Shown here: positions 18,506 through 27,904 of the stretch, one piece after another | Layout of the letters: every line of letters begins with the position of its first letter | Position numbering within the stretch: position 1 is the stretch's first letter | Source: an uncultured Actinomycetes bacterium | GTDB lineage: Bacteria; Actinomycetota; Acidimicrobiia; Acidimicrobiales; RAAP-2 | Direction of reading: 5' to 3' | Length of the DNA stretch: 64,000 bases | Assembly: GCA_903875425.1 (NCBI GenBank) | Contig: CAIQWC010000012.1 | Span: 1-64,000 of the forward strand | Made by a program: the position numbers and the translations under genes | The notes under the pieces: generated by a model | The model's database searches: none | Told to the model about the DNA's origin: nothing | Seen by the model: the letters and a program-made list of their open reading frames with translations, nothing else

Positions 18506-20598
18506 TGAGCGTCCTTGGTCGTATTCGAAATCGTGAGTCGCGGCTTCGATTGCGTGTGAAGCGAACCTTGAGAATGGCTGACGTGGTCCCGTCGCCCGAT
18601 GATGTGGCCTCGCGTCCAGAAATTCGACTCCTCGTCATCGGCGCCGTCGTTGCGGTGCTCTTTGCGGTGATGGTAATTCGTCTTTTTTCCCTCCAAGTGG
18701 TTCATAGTGCCACAGCCAAAGCAAATGCCAATGGCAATGCACTCCGAGTAGTTTCACTACCTGCTCCTCGAGGCATCATTGCTGACAGAACGAATCACGT
18801 CATGGTTGGTAATGGAGTAACACAAACCGTTGTGTTATCGCGGGAGTATGCAATTCAAAATCCAACGGTGGTTGGCCAGCTCGCAGCCTTGATAGGCGAG
18901 ACTCCCAAGCAGCTGTGGGCGCTGCTGTATTCGAATCAATACTTGCCCTATCAACCAGTGCCCGTGGTGCGGGCAGCCAGTCTTTCTCTGATTCAGTACC
19001 TCGAGGAACACGCACGCGATTTTCCTGGCGTCAGCGTCGAGACGACAACGCAGCGGGTCTATCCCCTAGGGGGAACGTCAGCTGCGCACCTGCTTGGCTA
19101 CGTAGGATCTATTTCTGCAGCTCAACTTGCAGCACATTCGAATGATGGATACACCGCGGCGTCAAGGTATGGACAGGCCGGGGTTGAGAATTTTTATCAG
19201 TCACAGCTTCGAGGTGTAAACGGTTCTGAATCAGTAGCAGTGAACTCTCATGGCCAAGACCTTGGAGTCGTTAAGTACGTGGCACCAAGGACGGGTACCA
19301 CGGTCGTACTCAACGTCGATGCAGGGTTGCAAGCGGATATGACGACGGTGTTGGCTCAGCAGATCAAGGCCGACCGCCAGACAATCGATCCAATCTCACA
19401 CCTGTATCCGAAGGCCATCAACGGTTCAGCAGTGGTGCTTGATCCTAATACCGGAGCGGTACTTGGCCTTGTTAGCTATCCAAGTTTTGATCTCAACGGT
19501 TTCGTAACGGGCCTGACGCAGACGCAAATCAATGGAATTTTGAATTCTGGAGCGTTGAATAACTACGCCATTGGTGGTCTCTACGCGCCGGGATCTACCT
19601 TCAAAATGATTACTGCTACCGCAGCACTGCAGCATCACATCATTAATCCCTATCAAACGATCAATGACACCGGGACCTTCAGAGTACCAACATGCCAAAA
19701 ACATGGGGCGGGATGCTTGTTTCACGATGACGATAACCATGCATTGGGCTACGTCGACATGCCCATGGCGTTAACCCAAAGTTCTGATTATTACTTCTAC
19801 AACCTGGGCTATCTCTTCGGGGCATCCTCAGCCTTCGGTTCGACGCCAATTCAAGATGTGGCAGCACTTTATGGACTCGATAGTGTGACCGGCATTGATT
19901 TACCCGGAGAGGTTGCTGGTCGTGTCGACTCACCAAAAGTTCGCCTCGTGCTCCACGCCCAGGCGCCTAAGGCATTTCCCAACACCACCTGGTACATCGG
20001 CGACAACGTTGAGATGGCATTCGGTCAAGGTGCAACCGCCGTCACGCCTCTCGCAATGGCTGATGCTTATGCCACCTTGGTTAACGGCGGAACTCACTAT
20101 GCGCCCGAGGTTGCAGCAGGCCTTGCGACACCCGCAGGCAAGGTGATTCTTCGCTACGGATCGAGGGTGACGAGTCACGTATCGTTGCCAAGTTCTGTTC
20201 AAGCGCCCATTATCCAAGGACTCCTTGGCGTGGTCAATAATTCCAAGGGAACGGCCTATCCCAGCTTCCAGCGCTACGCCACCTACAACCAGGCATCGTT
20301 CGTCGTAGGGGGCAAGACCGGTACTGCTTCGAATGGCCCCGGCCTAGAGCCAAACTCTTGGTTCATCGGTTTCGGACCTTGGCCACACCCTAAGTACGTC
20401 ATTGCCTGCGTGATTGGTCAAGGTGGCTACGGTGCTTCGGCTGCAGCCCCCGTTGTGGCACAAATTTTTAGTTACCTGAACCAGCACCCCATACAACCAG
20501 TGGCCTTTCCCTCACTGGCTCACCCGCCGCAGCTGCCCGTTATGAATCCTAAAACGGGGACCGGGAGCAAGACTAAAACCACGACCACGACCGGCTGA
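18505..20598 (+). CDS. mrdA: Penicillin-binding protein 2 (class B transpeptidase, elongation)
   Basis: This 697-aa protein has a cytoplasmic basic N-terminus, one membrane anchor (about residues 40-65), a dimerisation domain and a transpeptidase domain. The active-site motifs are SxxK (STFK, Ser at about 364), SSD at about 426 (Asp in place of Asn, as often seen in PBP2) and KTGTAS near residue 605. It cross-links side-wall peptidoglycan with the MreBCD complex. The last ~40 residues are Pro/Thr-rich low complexity. The family's usual partner gene rodA is not next to it. Confidence 0.93.
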   Translation: MSVLGRIRNRESRLRLRVKRTLRMADVVPSPDDVASRPEIRLLVIGAVVAVLFAVMVIRLFSLQVVHSATAKANANGNALRVVSLPAPRGIIADRTNHVMVGNGVTQTVVLSREYAIQNPTVVGQLAALIGETPKQLWALLYSNQYLPYQPVPVVRAASLSLIQYLEEHARDFPGVSVETTTQRVYPLGGTSAAHLLGYVGSISAAQLAAHSNDGYTAASRYGQAGVENFYQSQLRGVNGSESVAVNSHGQDLGVVKYVAPRTGTTVVLNVDAGLQADMTTVLAQQIKADRQTIDPISHLYPKAINGSAVVLDPNTGAVLGLVSYPSFDLNGFVTGLTQTQINGILNSGALNNYAIGGLYAPGSTFKMITATAALQHHIINPYQTINDTGTFRVPTCQKHGAGCLFHDDDNHALGYVDMPMALTQSSDYYFYNLGYLFGASSAFGSTPIQDVAALYGLDSVTGIDLPGEVAGRVDSPKVRLVLHAQAPKAFPNTTWYIGDNVEMAFGQGATAVTPLAMADAYATLVNGGTHYAPEVAAGLATPAGKVILRYGSRVTSHVSLPSSVQAPIIQGLLGVVNNSKGTAYPSFQRYATYNQASFVVGGKTGTASNGPGLEPNSWFIGFGPWPHPKYVIACVIGQGGYGASAAAPVVAQIFSYLNQHPIQPVAFPSLAHPPQLPVMNPKTGTGSKTKTTTTTG

Positions 20599-20624
20599 TC
20601 TAGCCGGTGTCGTCTCTGTCGCCG

Positions 20625-20630
20625 TAGAAT
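20625..20630 (+). promoter_or_regulatory. TAGAAT box before the radical SAM gene
   Basis: TAGAAT ends 6 nt before ATG 20637, with no Shine-Dalgarno. It fits a leaderless start. Confidence 0.55.
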
Positions 20631-20636
20631 GAAGCC

Positions 20637-22574
20637 ATGACTTCCGTTTTTGAGCAACTAGAGCCGCTTTTATTTAGCGTCGAGAAGCCAGCCCGCTACG
20701 TAGGCGGCGAACTTGGTAGTCAAGAACCTGAACACGGTCCAGGTATCGTCTCGTGGTTATTGGCCTATCCCGATACCTATGAGATTGGTTTACCGAACCA
20801 AGGCCTCCAAATTCTCTACGAGATCTTGAACGAGCGATCCGATGCGGCCGCCGAGCGAACCTACGCACCGTGGCATGATCTCGAGAAGTTGATGCGAGAT
20901 GAAGGCATTCCTCTCTTCAGTGTTGAATCCCACAAGCCCGCCCATGAATTCCATGTGATTGCCTTTAATTTGTCAGCCGAGTTGACCTACACCAACCTGT
21001 TGAACATGGTTGATCTAGCGGGTATTGCAGTGCGAACCGAGGATCGTGGCCCAAACGACGCCGTGATTATTGCCGGCGGACACTGCACGTACAACCCCGA
21101 GCCACTTGGCGATTTTCTCGATGCAGCCGTACTGGGCGATGGCGAAGAGGTCGTCTCTGAAATAAATGAGGCGGTAGCAGCGTGGCTGGCCCTAGAGGAA
21201 CCACAACGCAGCCGTCGCGCGCTACACCGCCTCTTGAGTGACGTTGAGGGTGTCTACGTACCGAGTCTCTACCAGCCTGTCTACGAGGGACCAATTCAAA
21301 TTGGTCTTGAGCGAGTTGCTGATTGGGTGCCTGACCGTATCGAGAAGCGAAGTGTTATGGACCTAGGGGAGTGGCCCTACCCGAAGCAGCAATTAGTCCC
21401 GCTCATTGAAGTAGTCCACGATCGACTAAACGTCGAAGTCTTTCGCGGTTGTACGAGAGGATGTCGATTCTGTCAGGCTGGCATGATTACGAGACCGGTA
21501 CGCGAACGACCAGCTGAGCAGGTCATCGAAATGGTGCAGCGAGGTATTGAGCGAACAGGGTACGACGAAGTGGCTCTCACGTCGCTCTCTACCGCAGATT
21601 TTTCCGGCATCGAGTCGGTAGTAGCAGCTGTTGTGGATAACGAGTGCAATGCTGGCCGCGTATCGGTGTCGCTGCCGTCGCTGCGCGTCGATGCCTTCAC
21701 GGTGGGTACGGCAGCTAAAATCCAGCAGGTAAAACGCACGGGTTTAACCTTTGCCCCCGAAGGCGGAACGTGGCGTATGCGTCGAGTTATCAACAAGCTC
21801 ATCACCGATGATGACCTCTATGCGGCCGTCGATGCAGCGTTCTCCCAAGGGTGGCGTCGTGTCAAGTTGTACTTTCTCATTGGTCTTCCCTCGGAGCGCG
21901 ACGAAGACGTCTTGGGTATCGCCGAACTTGGACGGCGCTGCGTGGAGATTGGTCGCAAGTACCACCAGACGGTTACGGTGACGGCATCGGTGGGAGGATT
22001 CGTACCTAAGCCGCAAACCCCCTTTCAGTGGCATGCGCAAGACAGCGGGGAGGAGTTGCAGCGCAAAATTTCCATGCTTCGCGCCAAGGCTCATGAGACC
22101 CGCGGACTCACCATTCGGTGGCATGAGCCGAGAGCGTCGGTGGCCGAGGCCCTAATGAGTCGAGGCGATCGCCGAATGGGCGCGGTAATTGAGGACGTGT
22201 GGCGCCAAGGTGGCATCTTCCAAGAGTGGGGTGAATTCTTCGATCTTGGACGCTTTGAGGCAGCCATGGATCGCGCTGGCCTCAAGGTTGAAGATGTCAC
22301 CACGAGGCAGCGAAGCGTTGATGAGGTTCTTCCCTGGGATCACCTGTCGGCGGGTCTCCACAAAGACTTCTTGGTTGCCGAATATCAAGACGCTCTTGGT
22401 GAACTCGGCGTGGAAGATTGTCGGTGGACTCCCTGTTACGACTGCGGCGCTTGTACGAGCTTGGGTCTAGAACACCACGTGGCATCAACCGTGCCGCCGG
22501 CGGGCGGTTCGCAAGGAACGGGTCAGGGAATTGATCTGAGCGTCCCCGTAAGCGTCGGGGCGAAACCGAACTAG
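20637..22574 (+). CDS. B12-binding-type radical SAM protein, TIGR03960 family
   Basis: This 645-aa protein has an N-terminal cobalamin-binding-like Rossmann region (DTYEIGLPNQGLQILYEILN, about residues 43-62) and a radical SAM core with the Fe-S cysteines in CTRGCRFC (Cys at about 272, 276, 279). The C-terminal segment has CxxC-type cysteines (CYDCGACTS) that may hold a second cluster. The target is not established. It is coupled by a 1-bp overlap to the DUF2344 gene and lies next to RNase E/G and L21/L27 genes, which suggests, without proof, a role in RNA or ribosome modification. Confidence 0.9.
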   Translation: MTSVFEQLEPLLFSVEKPARYVGGELGSQEPEHGPGIVSWLLAYPDTYEIGLPNQGLQILYEILNERSDAAAERTYAPWHDLEKLMRDEGIPLFSVESHKPAHEFHVIAFNLSAELTYTNLLNMVDLAGIAVRTEDRGPNDAVIIAGGHCTYNPEPLGDFLDAAVLGDGEEVVSEINEAVAAWLALEEPQRSRRALHRLLSDVEGVYVPSLYQPVYEGPIQIGLERVADWVPDRIEKRSVMDLGEWPYPKQQLVPLIEVVHDRLNVEVFRGCTRGCRFCQAGMITRPVRERPAEQVIEMVQRGIERTGYDEVALTSLSTADFSGIESVVAAVVDNECNAGRVSVSLPSLRVDAFTVGTAAKIQQVKRTGLTFAPEGGTWRMRRVINKLITDDDLYAAVDAAFSQGWRRVKLYFLIGLPSERDEDVLGIAELGRRCVEIGRKYHQTVTVTASVGGFVPKPQTPFQWHAQDSGEELQRKISMLRAKAHETRGLTIRWHEPRASVAEALMSRGDRRMGAVIEDVWRQGGIFQEWGEFFDLGRFEAAMDRAGLKVEDVTTRQRSVDEVLPWDHLSAGLHKDFLVAEYQDALGELGVEDCRWTPCYDCGACTSLGLEHHVASTVPPAGGSQGTGQGIDLSVPVSVGAKPN

Positions 22575-23353
22575 TGGATCGTGTTCCCGAGCGGCTTCGT
22601 ATCCGCTACACCAAGCGAGGGCGCATCCGCTACACGTCACAGCGCGACATGGCGCGAATTATTGAGCGAGGGTTACGTCGATCGCGCCTACCCATTGCTC
22701 AATCGCAGGGATTTTCACCCAGGCCGCTCCTTGCGTTCTCACTGGCGCTACCTACGGGCTGCGAGTCCTTGGCGGAATATATCGATCTTCGATTTGCCGA
22801 AGGAGGAGGCGCAGGCTTTGCTGCCATCGCCGACCCAGAGGCCGGTAGCGACGGTGCTGCCTATGTGGCTCGAGCACTCCAATCGACGATGCCGGAGGGC
22901 ATTGAGGTAGTGAGCGCCGGGGTTTTGACCGGTGCCGAGGGGTCTTTGCAAGAGCAAGTAACATCGTGCGATTGGGTTTTGGAGGTCATTGGCATGGGCG
23001 CTGATCAGCTGAGCGAGCGAGTAGGGACTCTGCTCGAGCATGATCAAGTCCTTGTTGAGCGAGTTCGTAAAGGCCGTAAAGCCGAAGATAATTTGCGTCC
23101 CAGTATTGTCACGCTCTTCCACCGGGGTTCGGGATCAACCCCAGGAACGCAGCGAATAGAAGCGGTACTTTCGACTAAGCCCCGCGGGGTTCGCCCGGTC
23201 GAACTGCTTGAAGGAATTGATCCCAGCCTGCGTTTGGTTCGAGGAACTCGAACCGGACAGTATGAAACAGTCGATGGGGAGCGCTATGAACCGCTCTCCC
23301 CGCTAGGCCTAGTTCGCGCACCCGCGGTGGCAGTGGGGGCGCAAGGCCGATGA
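22574..23353 (+). CDS. TIGR03936/DUF2344 family partner protein
   Basis: This 259-aa protein begins with LRIRYTKRGRIRYTSQRDMA and continues with AQSQGFSPRPLLAFSLALP, the core of the DUF2344 family. In many genomes this domain is fused to, or encoded beside, the TIGR03960 radical SAM protein, as here. The function is unknown. The GTG start overlaps the upstream TAG stop by one base, so the two are probably made at matched levels. Confidence 0.88.
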   Translation: MDRVPERLRIRYTKRGRIRYTSQRDMARIIERGLRRSRLPIAQSQGFSPRPLLAFSLALPTGCESLAEYIDLRFAEGGGAGFAAIADPEAGSDGAAYVARALQSTMPEGIEVVSAGVLTGAEGSLQEQVTSCDWVLEVIGMGADQLSERVGTLLEHDQVLVERVRKGRKAEDNLRPSIVTLFHRGSGSTPGTQRIEAVLSTKPRGVRPVELLEGIDPSLRLVRGTRTGQYETVDGERYEPLSPLGLVRAPAVAVGAQGR

Positions 23354-23374
23354 GAACGAGGAGGGTCTGGTTCC

Positions 23375-24991
23375 ATGGAGGAGCAAGACAACACGACAGT
23401 CAACGGAGTTCCCGAAGTTCGGGATGAACTCGCGCCGGGTCAGCCGCGTATCGGTGATACCCGACCCGCCCCGGTAGGACCGGTGGAAGAGACTCAGACG
23501 GCGGAGCCTGTGGCACCGAGTCAAGAGGCTGCCCCGGTTGCGCCGGTTCCGAAGATCGGCGACACCATGGTCGGTGAAGCAGTGGTTAGCGCGGAGCCAC
23601 AACGGGTGCCGGGGAGGGCACCAACCCCGGTTCCCGCTGGCTTAGCCACGACAGCCGGTGAGGGTTCTGGTAAAAAACGACGCCGGCGCGGTAGCCGTGG
23701 TGGCGATCGAAAGAGTAAATCAACTGGTCGCTACCTCATGTGCGTACACGTCGATGGGCCTACGACGCATATCGCGATGCTCGAAGGTCGGAGCTTGGTC
23801 GAGCACTACGTCGTCAAAGAATCAGATGAAACGAACCAAATAGACGGCAATTTGTACTTGGGCCGCGTCCAAAATGTACTTCCGGGCATGGAAGCAGCGT
23901 TCGTAGACATTGGAATCCCCAAGAATGCGGTGCTCTACCGTGGTGACGTTCGTTATGAATCAGAAGATTCCGACCATGTCCCCGAGGCTTCGGCACGCAT
24001 TGAAGATGTGATTAAGGCTGGCCAGCTCGTTGTGTGCCAAGTCACCAAAAATCCCATTGGCGCTAAGGGCGCACGCTTAACGCAAGAGGTATCGCTTCCC
24101 GGAAGATTTGTCGTTTTGGTTCCTAACTCATCAACCATTGGGATCTCGAAGCGCTTAGGAGACTCGGAGCGACGACGACTTCGAAAGATTCTCGACGAGG
24201 TTCGCCCCCAAGGACATGGCCTCATAGTTCGAACAGCCGCCGAGGGGGCGAGCGCCGAAGAACTCGCCGCAGACGCCGCTGAGCTGACAGAGCGCTGGGC
24301 CAAGATTGAGTCGGAGGCTAAGAAATCATCGAAGCCGGGCCTGCTCTATCGAGAACTTGAATTAGCCGTTCGAATGTTGCGCGAGGAGTTAACTGCTGAG
24401 TACCGTGGGGTCATCATCGACAACCGACAGCTCTATGAGCAGGTGCGCGCATACGTCGCCCAGGTAAGCCCAGAGTTGACCGAGCGCGTTGAGTACTACG
24501 ACCCGAAGGCGGAGTCGTTGCCAGTCTTTGAGCGCTACTTCGTCCACGAGCAGCTTCATAAAGCGCTCGACCGAAAGGTGTGGCTGCCCTCAGGAGGTTC
24601 GTTGATTATTGAACGCACCGAAGCGCTAACCGTTATCGACGTCAACACCGGCAAGAACGTTGGCACCACCAACCTCGAAGAAACGGTTTTTAAGAATAAT
24701 CTTGAAGCTGCTGACGAGGTGGCTCGACAACTTCGCATTCGAGACATTGGTGGCATCATCGTTATTGACTTCATCGACATGGAGTCCAAGGAGAACCGTG
24801 CGGCGGTAGCCAACCAACTCAGGGCGGCCTTGAGCCGTGATAAGACCAGGACTCAGGTGTTCGATATCTCGGAACTTGGACTCGTGGAGATGACGCGAAA
24901 GCGTATTTCCGAGGGTCTCCTTGAGTCAGTTTCCGCAATTTGTACGGTTTGTGAGGGTCGGGGCATCGTGCTTGACCCCCACGTCGTTTGA
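23375..24991 (+). CDS. rne: Ribonuclease E/G family endoribonuclease
   Basis: This 538-aa protein has a ~100-residue Pro/Ala/Glu-rich N-terminal extension ending in a basic KKRRRRGSRGG patch, then an S1-like domain (DGNLYLGRVQNVLPGMEAAFVDIG) and the RNase E/G catalytic core with metal-binding Asp in VIDVNTGKNVG and IIVIDFIDM. A zinc-link CTVCEGRG lies near the C-terminus. It cuts single-stranded AU-rich RNA in mRNA decay and rRNA/tRNA processing. There is no long C-terminal scaffold, so the basic N-terminal tail may take over RNA or partner binding (inferred). GGAGGG precedes the ATG. Confidence 0.9.
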   Translation: MEEQDNTTVNGVPEVRDELAPGQPRIGDTRPAPVGPVEETQTAEPVAPSQEAAPVAPVPKIGDTMVGEAVVSAEPQRVPGRAPTPVPAGLATTAGEGSGKKRRRRGSRGGDRKSKSTGRYLMCVHVDGPTTHIAMLEGRSLVEHYVVKESDETNQIDGNLYLGRVQNVLPGMEAAFVDIGIPKNAVLYRGDVRYESEDSDHVPEASARIEDVIKAGQLVVCQVTKNPIGAKGARLTQEVSLPGRFVVLVPNSSTIGISKRLGDSERRRLRKILDEVRPQGHGLIVRTAAEGASAEELAADAAELTERWAKIESEAKKSSKPGLLYRELELAVRMLREELTAEYRGVIIDNRQLYEQVRAYVAQVSPELTERVEYYDPKAESLPVFERYFVHEQLHKALDRKVWLPSGGSLIIERTEALTVIDVNTGKNVGTTNLEETVFKNNLEAADEVARQLRIRDIGGIIVIDFIDMESKENRAAVANQLRAALSRDKTRTQVFDISELGLVEMTRKRISEGLLESVSAICTVCEGRGIVLDPHVV

Positions 24992-24996
24992 TCAGG

Positions 24997-25002
24997 TAGG
25001 AT
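24997..25002 (+). promoter_or_regulatory. TAGGAT box before rplU
   Basis: TAGGAT ends 9 nt before ATG 25012. The spacer is pyrimidine-rich and lacks a Shine-Dalgarno. Confidence 0.55.
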
Positions 25003-25011
25003 GTACCCCTT

Positions 25012-25323
25012 ATGTACGCCGTAATTCGCACTGGATCGTCTCAAACCCGCGTGGAGCAGGGGCAGGTTGTTCGTATTGACCGCCGCAGCGAAGCAGAGGG
25101 TTCGACCATTTCCCTGGTCCCCGTCATGATTGTTGACGGTGACACCGTCTTGTCTACCCCGAGCGACCTGGCAGCAGCCACGGTGACTGCTCAGGTGATG
25201 GGTGAGGAAAAAGGCCCCAAGATCCGGGCCATGACCTACAAGGCAAAGGCCAACGTTCGCAAGCGCTGGGGTCATCGCCAGAAGTACACCGCCGTTGAGA
25301 TCACGAAGATCTCAGCGAAGTAA
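25012..25323 (+). CDS. rplU: 50S ribosomal protein L21
   Basis: At 103 aa it has the standard length. [19 protein letters not shown] and the C-terminal [19 protein letters not shown] are characteristic of L21, which binds 23S rRNA domain II. It is followed 11 bp later by rpmA. The upstream TAGGAT box suggests its own leaderless promoter behind the RNase gene. Confidence 0.97.
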   Translation: MYAVIRTGSSQTRVEQGQVVRIDRRSEAEGSTISLVPVMIVDGDTVLSTPSDLAAATVTAQVMGEEKGPKIRAMTYKAKANVRKRWGHRQKYTAVEITKISAK

Positions 25324-25334
25324 GGAGCAAAACT

Positions 25335-25589
25335 ATGTCAAAGACCAAAGGTGGCGGTTCAACAAGGAACGGCCGTGATTCCAATGCACAGCGACTTGGC
25401 GTGAAGACCTTTGATGGCACTGCCGTGACGGCGGGTTCGATCATTGTTCGCCAGCGGGGGACTCGCTTCCATCCAGGCATCAATGTTGGTATTGGTAAGG
25501 ATGACACGCTGTTCGCCTTGACCGACGGAACCATTAAGTTTGGCTCTCGCAAGGGACGCAAGCTCGTAGACGTGCTGAGCGCCTCCTAA
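25335..25589 (+). CDS. rpmA: 50S ribosomal protein L27
   Basis: This 84-aa protein starts [20 protein letters not shown], the conserved L27 N-terminus that reaches the peptidyl-transferase centre. There is no cleavable N-terminal extension of the Firmicutes type. The ATG has AAGGAG upstream. The usual next gene, obg, is displaced by about 3 kb. Confidence 0.97.
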   Translation: MSKTKGGGSTRNGRDSNAQRLGVKTFDGTAVTAGSIIVRQRGTRFHPGINVGIGKDDTLFALTDGTIKFGSRKGRKLVDVLSAS

Positions 25590-25627
25590 TCTCATCGAGG
25601 CCTCTCGAGGCTTTGAACCGCTTTTCG

Positions 25628-25655
25628 GCCCCGGCTCTCGTTCGAGATCTGGGGC
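25628..25655 (+). other. Strong hairpin downstream of rpmA
   Basis: GCCCCGGCTCTCG and CGAGATCTGGGGC pair at 12 of 13 positions around a 2-nt loop. No T-run follows. It may protect the L21/L27 transcript 3' end or be part of a small RNA. Confidence 0.5.
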
Positions 25656-25767
25656 TGATTGCTTGGGGGAGATCTAGGGCCTGGCGCGTTCCTCTGTTGG
25701 CGCTAGAGGCTCAGAAGGTTCTTGGCTGACCAACACGGGCTCCAGACGCAAGCGAGGTGGCTCTCTG

Positions 25768-25782
25768 GCCCCTCTCGGGGGC
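25768..25782 (+). other. Short GC-rich hairpin between rpmA and hup
   Basis: GCCCC pairs with GGGGC across a 5-nt loop. It is the second of three hairpins in the 288-bp gap between the two convergent genes. Confidence 0.35.
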
Positions 25783-25800
25783 TCTAAGGGCAGATAGACG

Positions 25801-25840
25801 CAAAGAACCCCGGCCCTCTCAGGAGAGCCGGGGTTCTTTG
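25801..25840 (+). terminator. Bidirectional terminator between rpmA and hup
   Basis: CAAAGAACCCCGGC and GCCGGGGTTCTTTG pair perfectly over 14 bp. The stem has A-rich and T-rich outer ends, so it can end transcription of both convergent genes. Confidence 0.8.
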
Positions 25841-25877
25841 CTGAGCCACAGTCAGAGCTGGAGCTGTAATCGAAGGG

Positions 25878-26153
25878 CTAACCCTTGATGGCCTTCTTGA
25901 AGCTGGCACCAGCTGAGACCTTGGGGGCCTTGGAAGCGGCGACCTGGATCTCCGCACCCGTTTGGGGGTTACGAGCAACGCGGGCCTTGCGGTCAACGCG
26001 CTCGAAGGAAACGAAACCAGTAATGGCTACCTTCTCGCCCTTTTTCACGTTGGCAACGACGATGTCCTCAAGGGCTGCCAGGAAATCGGCGGCCTGAGTC
26101 TTGGGGGTGTCAGTCTTCGCTGCGAGCGCTTCGATGAGTTCAGTCTTGTTCAC
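25878..26153 (-). CDS. hup: DNA-binding protein HU
   Basis: This 91-aa histone-like protein starts MNKTELIEALAAKTD and has GFVSFERVDRKARVARNPQT, the DNA-gripping beta arm. It lacks the long Lys/Ala-rich tail of mycobacterial HupB. HU bends and compacts DNA as a dimer. The start is GTG with AAGGAG 6 nt upstream. A TATAAA sequence about 90 bp upstream (26243-26248, minus strand) is a plausible -10 element, giving a leadered transcript. Confidence 0.95.
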   Translation of the reverse strand: MNKTELIEALAAKTDTPKTQAADFLAALEDIVVANVKKGEKVAITGFVSFERVDRKARVARNPQTGAEIQVAASKAPKVSAGASFKKAIKG

Positions 26154-26536
26154 AGATTTCTCCTTGGTAGATATGCCCTTTCGGACTTAGCGTGCCCATT
26201 GTTAGCGCTGAGAACCCTCTATGGGCGGATGCTTTGGCGGTTTTTATAGGAAATTAGCCTTTTTTATGATTTTTTTGGCCAAAATGGGCCCAAAATGAAC
26301 GTTTTGAGCGTTTCTAAGCGCCAAGCATGGTTTGTACGTTTGAGGCTTTGGGCGGTGCGCAGGGCCGAAAACCCGTGCACGACGGCTGTGAGAACGGCAA
26401 GCGCCGCGACGCTTGTTCGAGTCCTTGGGTTCACCGTTTCATTGTTGCACCAAAGCTTGCTCTCGAAGCAACAGCGGTCGTCGCTAACCTGCGTAGCGAG
26501 ATTCTTCTCTTTCAAAGGTTAGGGGCGTTGGTATCC
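26154..26536. other. Divergent intergenic region between hup and the aminotransferase
   Basis: This 383-bp gap holds the hup leader with TATAAA at 26243-26248 (minus strand) and an AT-rich core at 26255-26300 with a TTTTTT run. The plus-strand frame of the aminotransferase is open back to 26327 but does not resemble the family there. A 75-codon frame at 26295-26522 has no ribosome site or recognisable content. No RNA gene was seen. Confidence 0.5.
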
Positions 26537-27901
26537 ATGGTCACGGTCGACCGCAATCGAATCAAGGCTCTACTCGAACGTGAATTCTTCGAGTTCGAGC
26601 GGGAGAACCCCACGTCTCGACGTATCCACCAGCAGGCCACGCACCTCGTTGGAGGCGTACCGATGACCTGGATGAGTAAATGGTCCGGAGGTTTCCCCTT
26701 GGCCTTTCGCGAAGCTCATGGCAATCGCATCATCGATGTCGATGGTCGAAGCAGAATCGACTTTGCTCTAGGAGATACCGGAGCAATGGCCGGTCATTCA
26801 CCGCGCGCCACCGTAGAAGCAGTGAATCGAAGGATAGGTGAGCTCGGAGGCATCACGACGATGCTCCCGACCGAGGACGCCGAGTGGGTGGCCGAGGAAT
26901 TAACGAAACGGTTCGGTCTTGGACATTGGAGCTTCACCCTCTCCGCCACGGACGCAAATCGATGGGCCCTGCGGCTGGCTCGTTTGGTGACGGGGCGTCC
27001 CAAGATTTTGGTGTTTTCCTACTGCTACCACGGCAGCGTGGACGAGACCTTTGTCGTGCTTGACGAAGATGGCATGGCCGTCAGTAGGCCAGGCAATGTC
27101 GCTCCAGCAGTCAATCCCACGCAGACGACGAGAGTCGTTGAATTCAACGACTTGGAATCCTTGGAGCGAGAACTCAGTTATGGCGACGTGGCCTGCGTAT
27201 TGGCTGAACCGGCACTAACCAACATTGGCATCGTGTTGCCCGAACCTGGTTTCCACGAAGCACTGCGAGCGCTAACGCGCCGCTATGGCAGTTTGCTGAT
27301 GATCGATGAGACACATAGCTTCTCGGCCGGATGGGGTGGTGCGACCTCTGCATGGAACCTTGAACCAGACATTCTCACAATCGGAAAATCTATTGGCGGT
27401 GGCGTTCCCTGCGGCGCGTATGGCCTCTCAGACGCGGTACGCAGCCAACTCACCGATGCCCTCAAAGAGGGTGCCGACATTATTGACGTAGGGGGAGTCG
27501 GGGGCACGCTCGCAGGGAGCGCACTATCGATGAGTGCAATGCGGGCCACCCTAGGTGACGTGCTGACTCCTGAAGCCTTTGCCCACATGATTGCCTTGGC
27601 CACACTCTTTAGCGATGGTGTCAACGAGGCGTTGACCAGGAGTGGATTACCCTGGAGCGTGAGTCAACTTGGTGCTCGAGCCGAGTACCGTTTCGCCTCG
27701 CCCGCGCCTAAAACGGGCGGAGCCTCGGCACATGCGGCCGACGAGGATCTCGATACCTTGGTACACCTCTACATGGCAAATCGGGGCGTCTTAATTACCC
27801 CCTTCCATAACATGGCATTGATGTGTCCTGACACGAGTCGACGAGACGTTGAGCGTCACAGTGAACTTTTTGCTTCCCTGTGCACAGAGATTGTGGGATA
27901 A
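26537..27901 (+). CDS. Class III (PLP) aminotransferase, GSAM-like
   Basis: This 454-aa enzyme resembles glutamate-1-semialdehyde aminotransferase: DFALGDTGAMAGHSP, YCYHGSVDETFV for the cofactor phosphate region, the Asp of MIDETHSF that holds the pyridine nitrogen, and the Schiff-base Lys in GKSIGGGVPCGAYG. The substrate is unclear, since true HemL usually sits with haem genes. ATG 26537 has AGGGGCG 9 nt upstream; a TTG at 26528 in frame is an alternative. It lies 3 bp before the DtxR regulator, so the two probably share a transcript. Confidence 0.82.
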   Translation: MVTVDRNRIKALLEREFFEFERENPTSRRIHQQATHLVGGVPMTWMSKWSGGFPLAFREAHGNRIIDVDGRSRIDFALGDTGAMAGHSPRATVEAVNRRIGELGGITTMLPTEDAEWVAEELTKRFGLGHWSFTLSATDANRWALRLARLVTGRPKILVFSYCYHGSVDETFVVLDEDGMAVSRPGNVAPAVNPTQTTRVVEFNDLESLERELSYGDVACVLAEPALTNIGIVLPEPGFHEALRALTRRYGSLLMIDETHSFSAGWGGATSAWNLEPDILTIGKSIGGGVPCGAYGLSDAVRSQLTDALKEGADIIDVGGVGGTLAGSALSMSAMRATLGDVLTPEAFAHMIALATLFSDGVNEALTRSGLPWSVSQLGARAEYRFASPAPKTGGASAHAADEDLDTLVHLYMANRGVLITPFHNMALMCPDTSRRDVERHSELFASLCTEIVG

Positions 27902-27904
27902 GCG

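Noticed and set aside
26295-26522. 75-codon frame upstream of the aminotransferase
   Set aside because: No ribosome site, no family resemblance, and it overlaps the probable promoter region.
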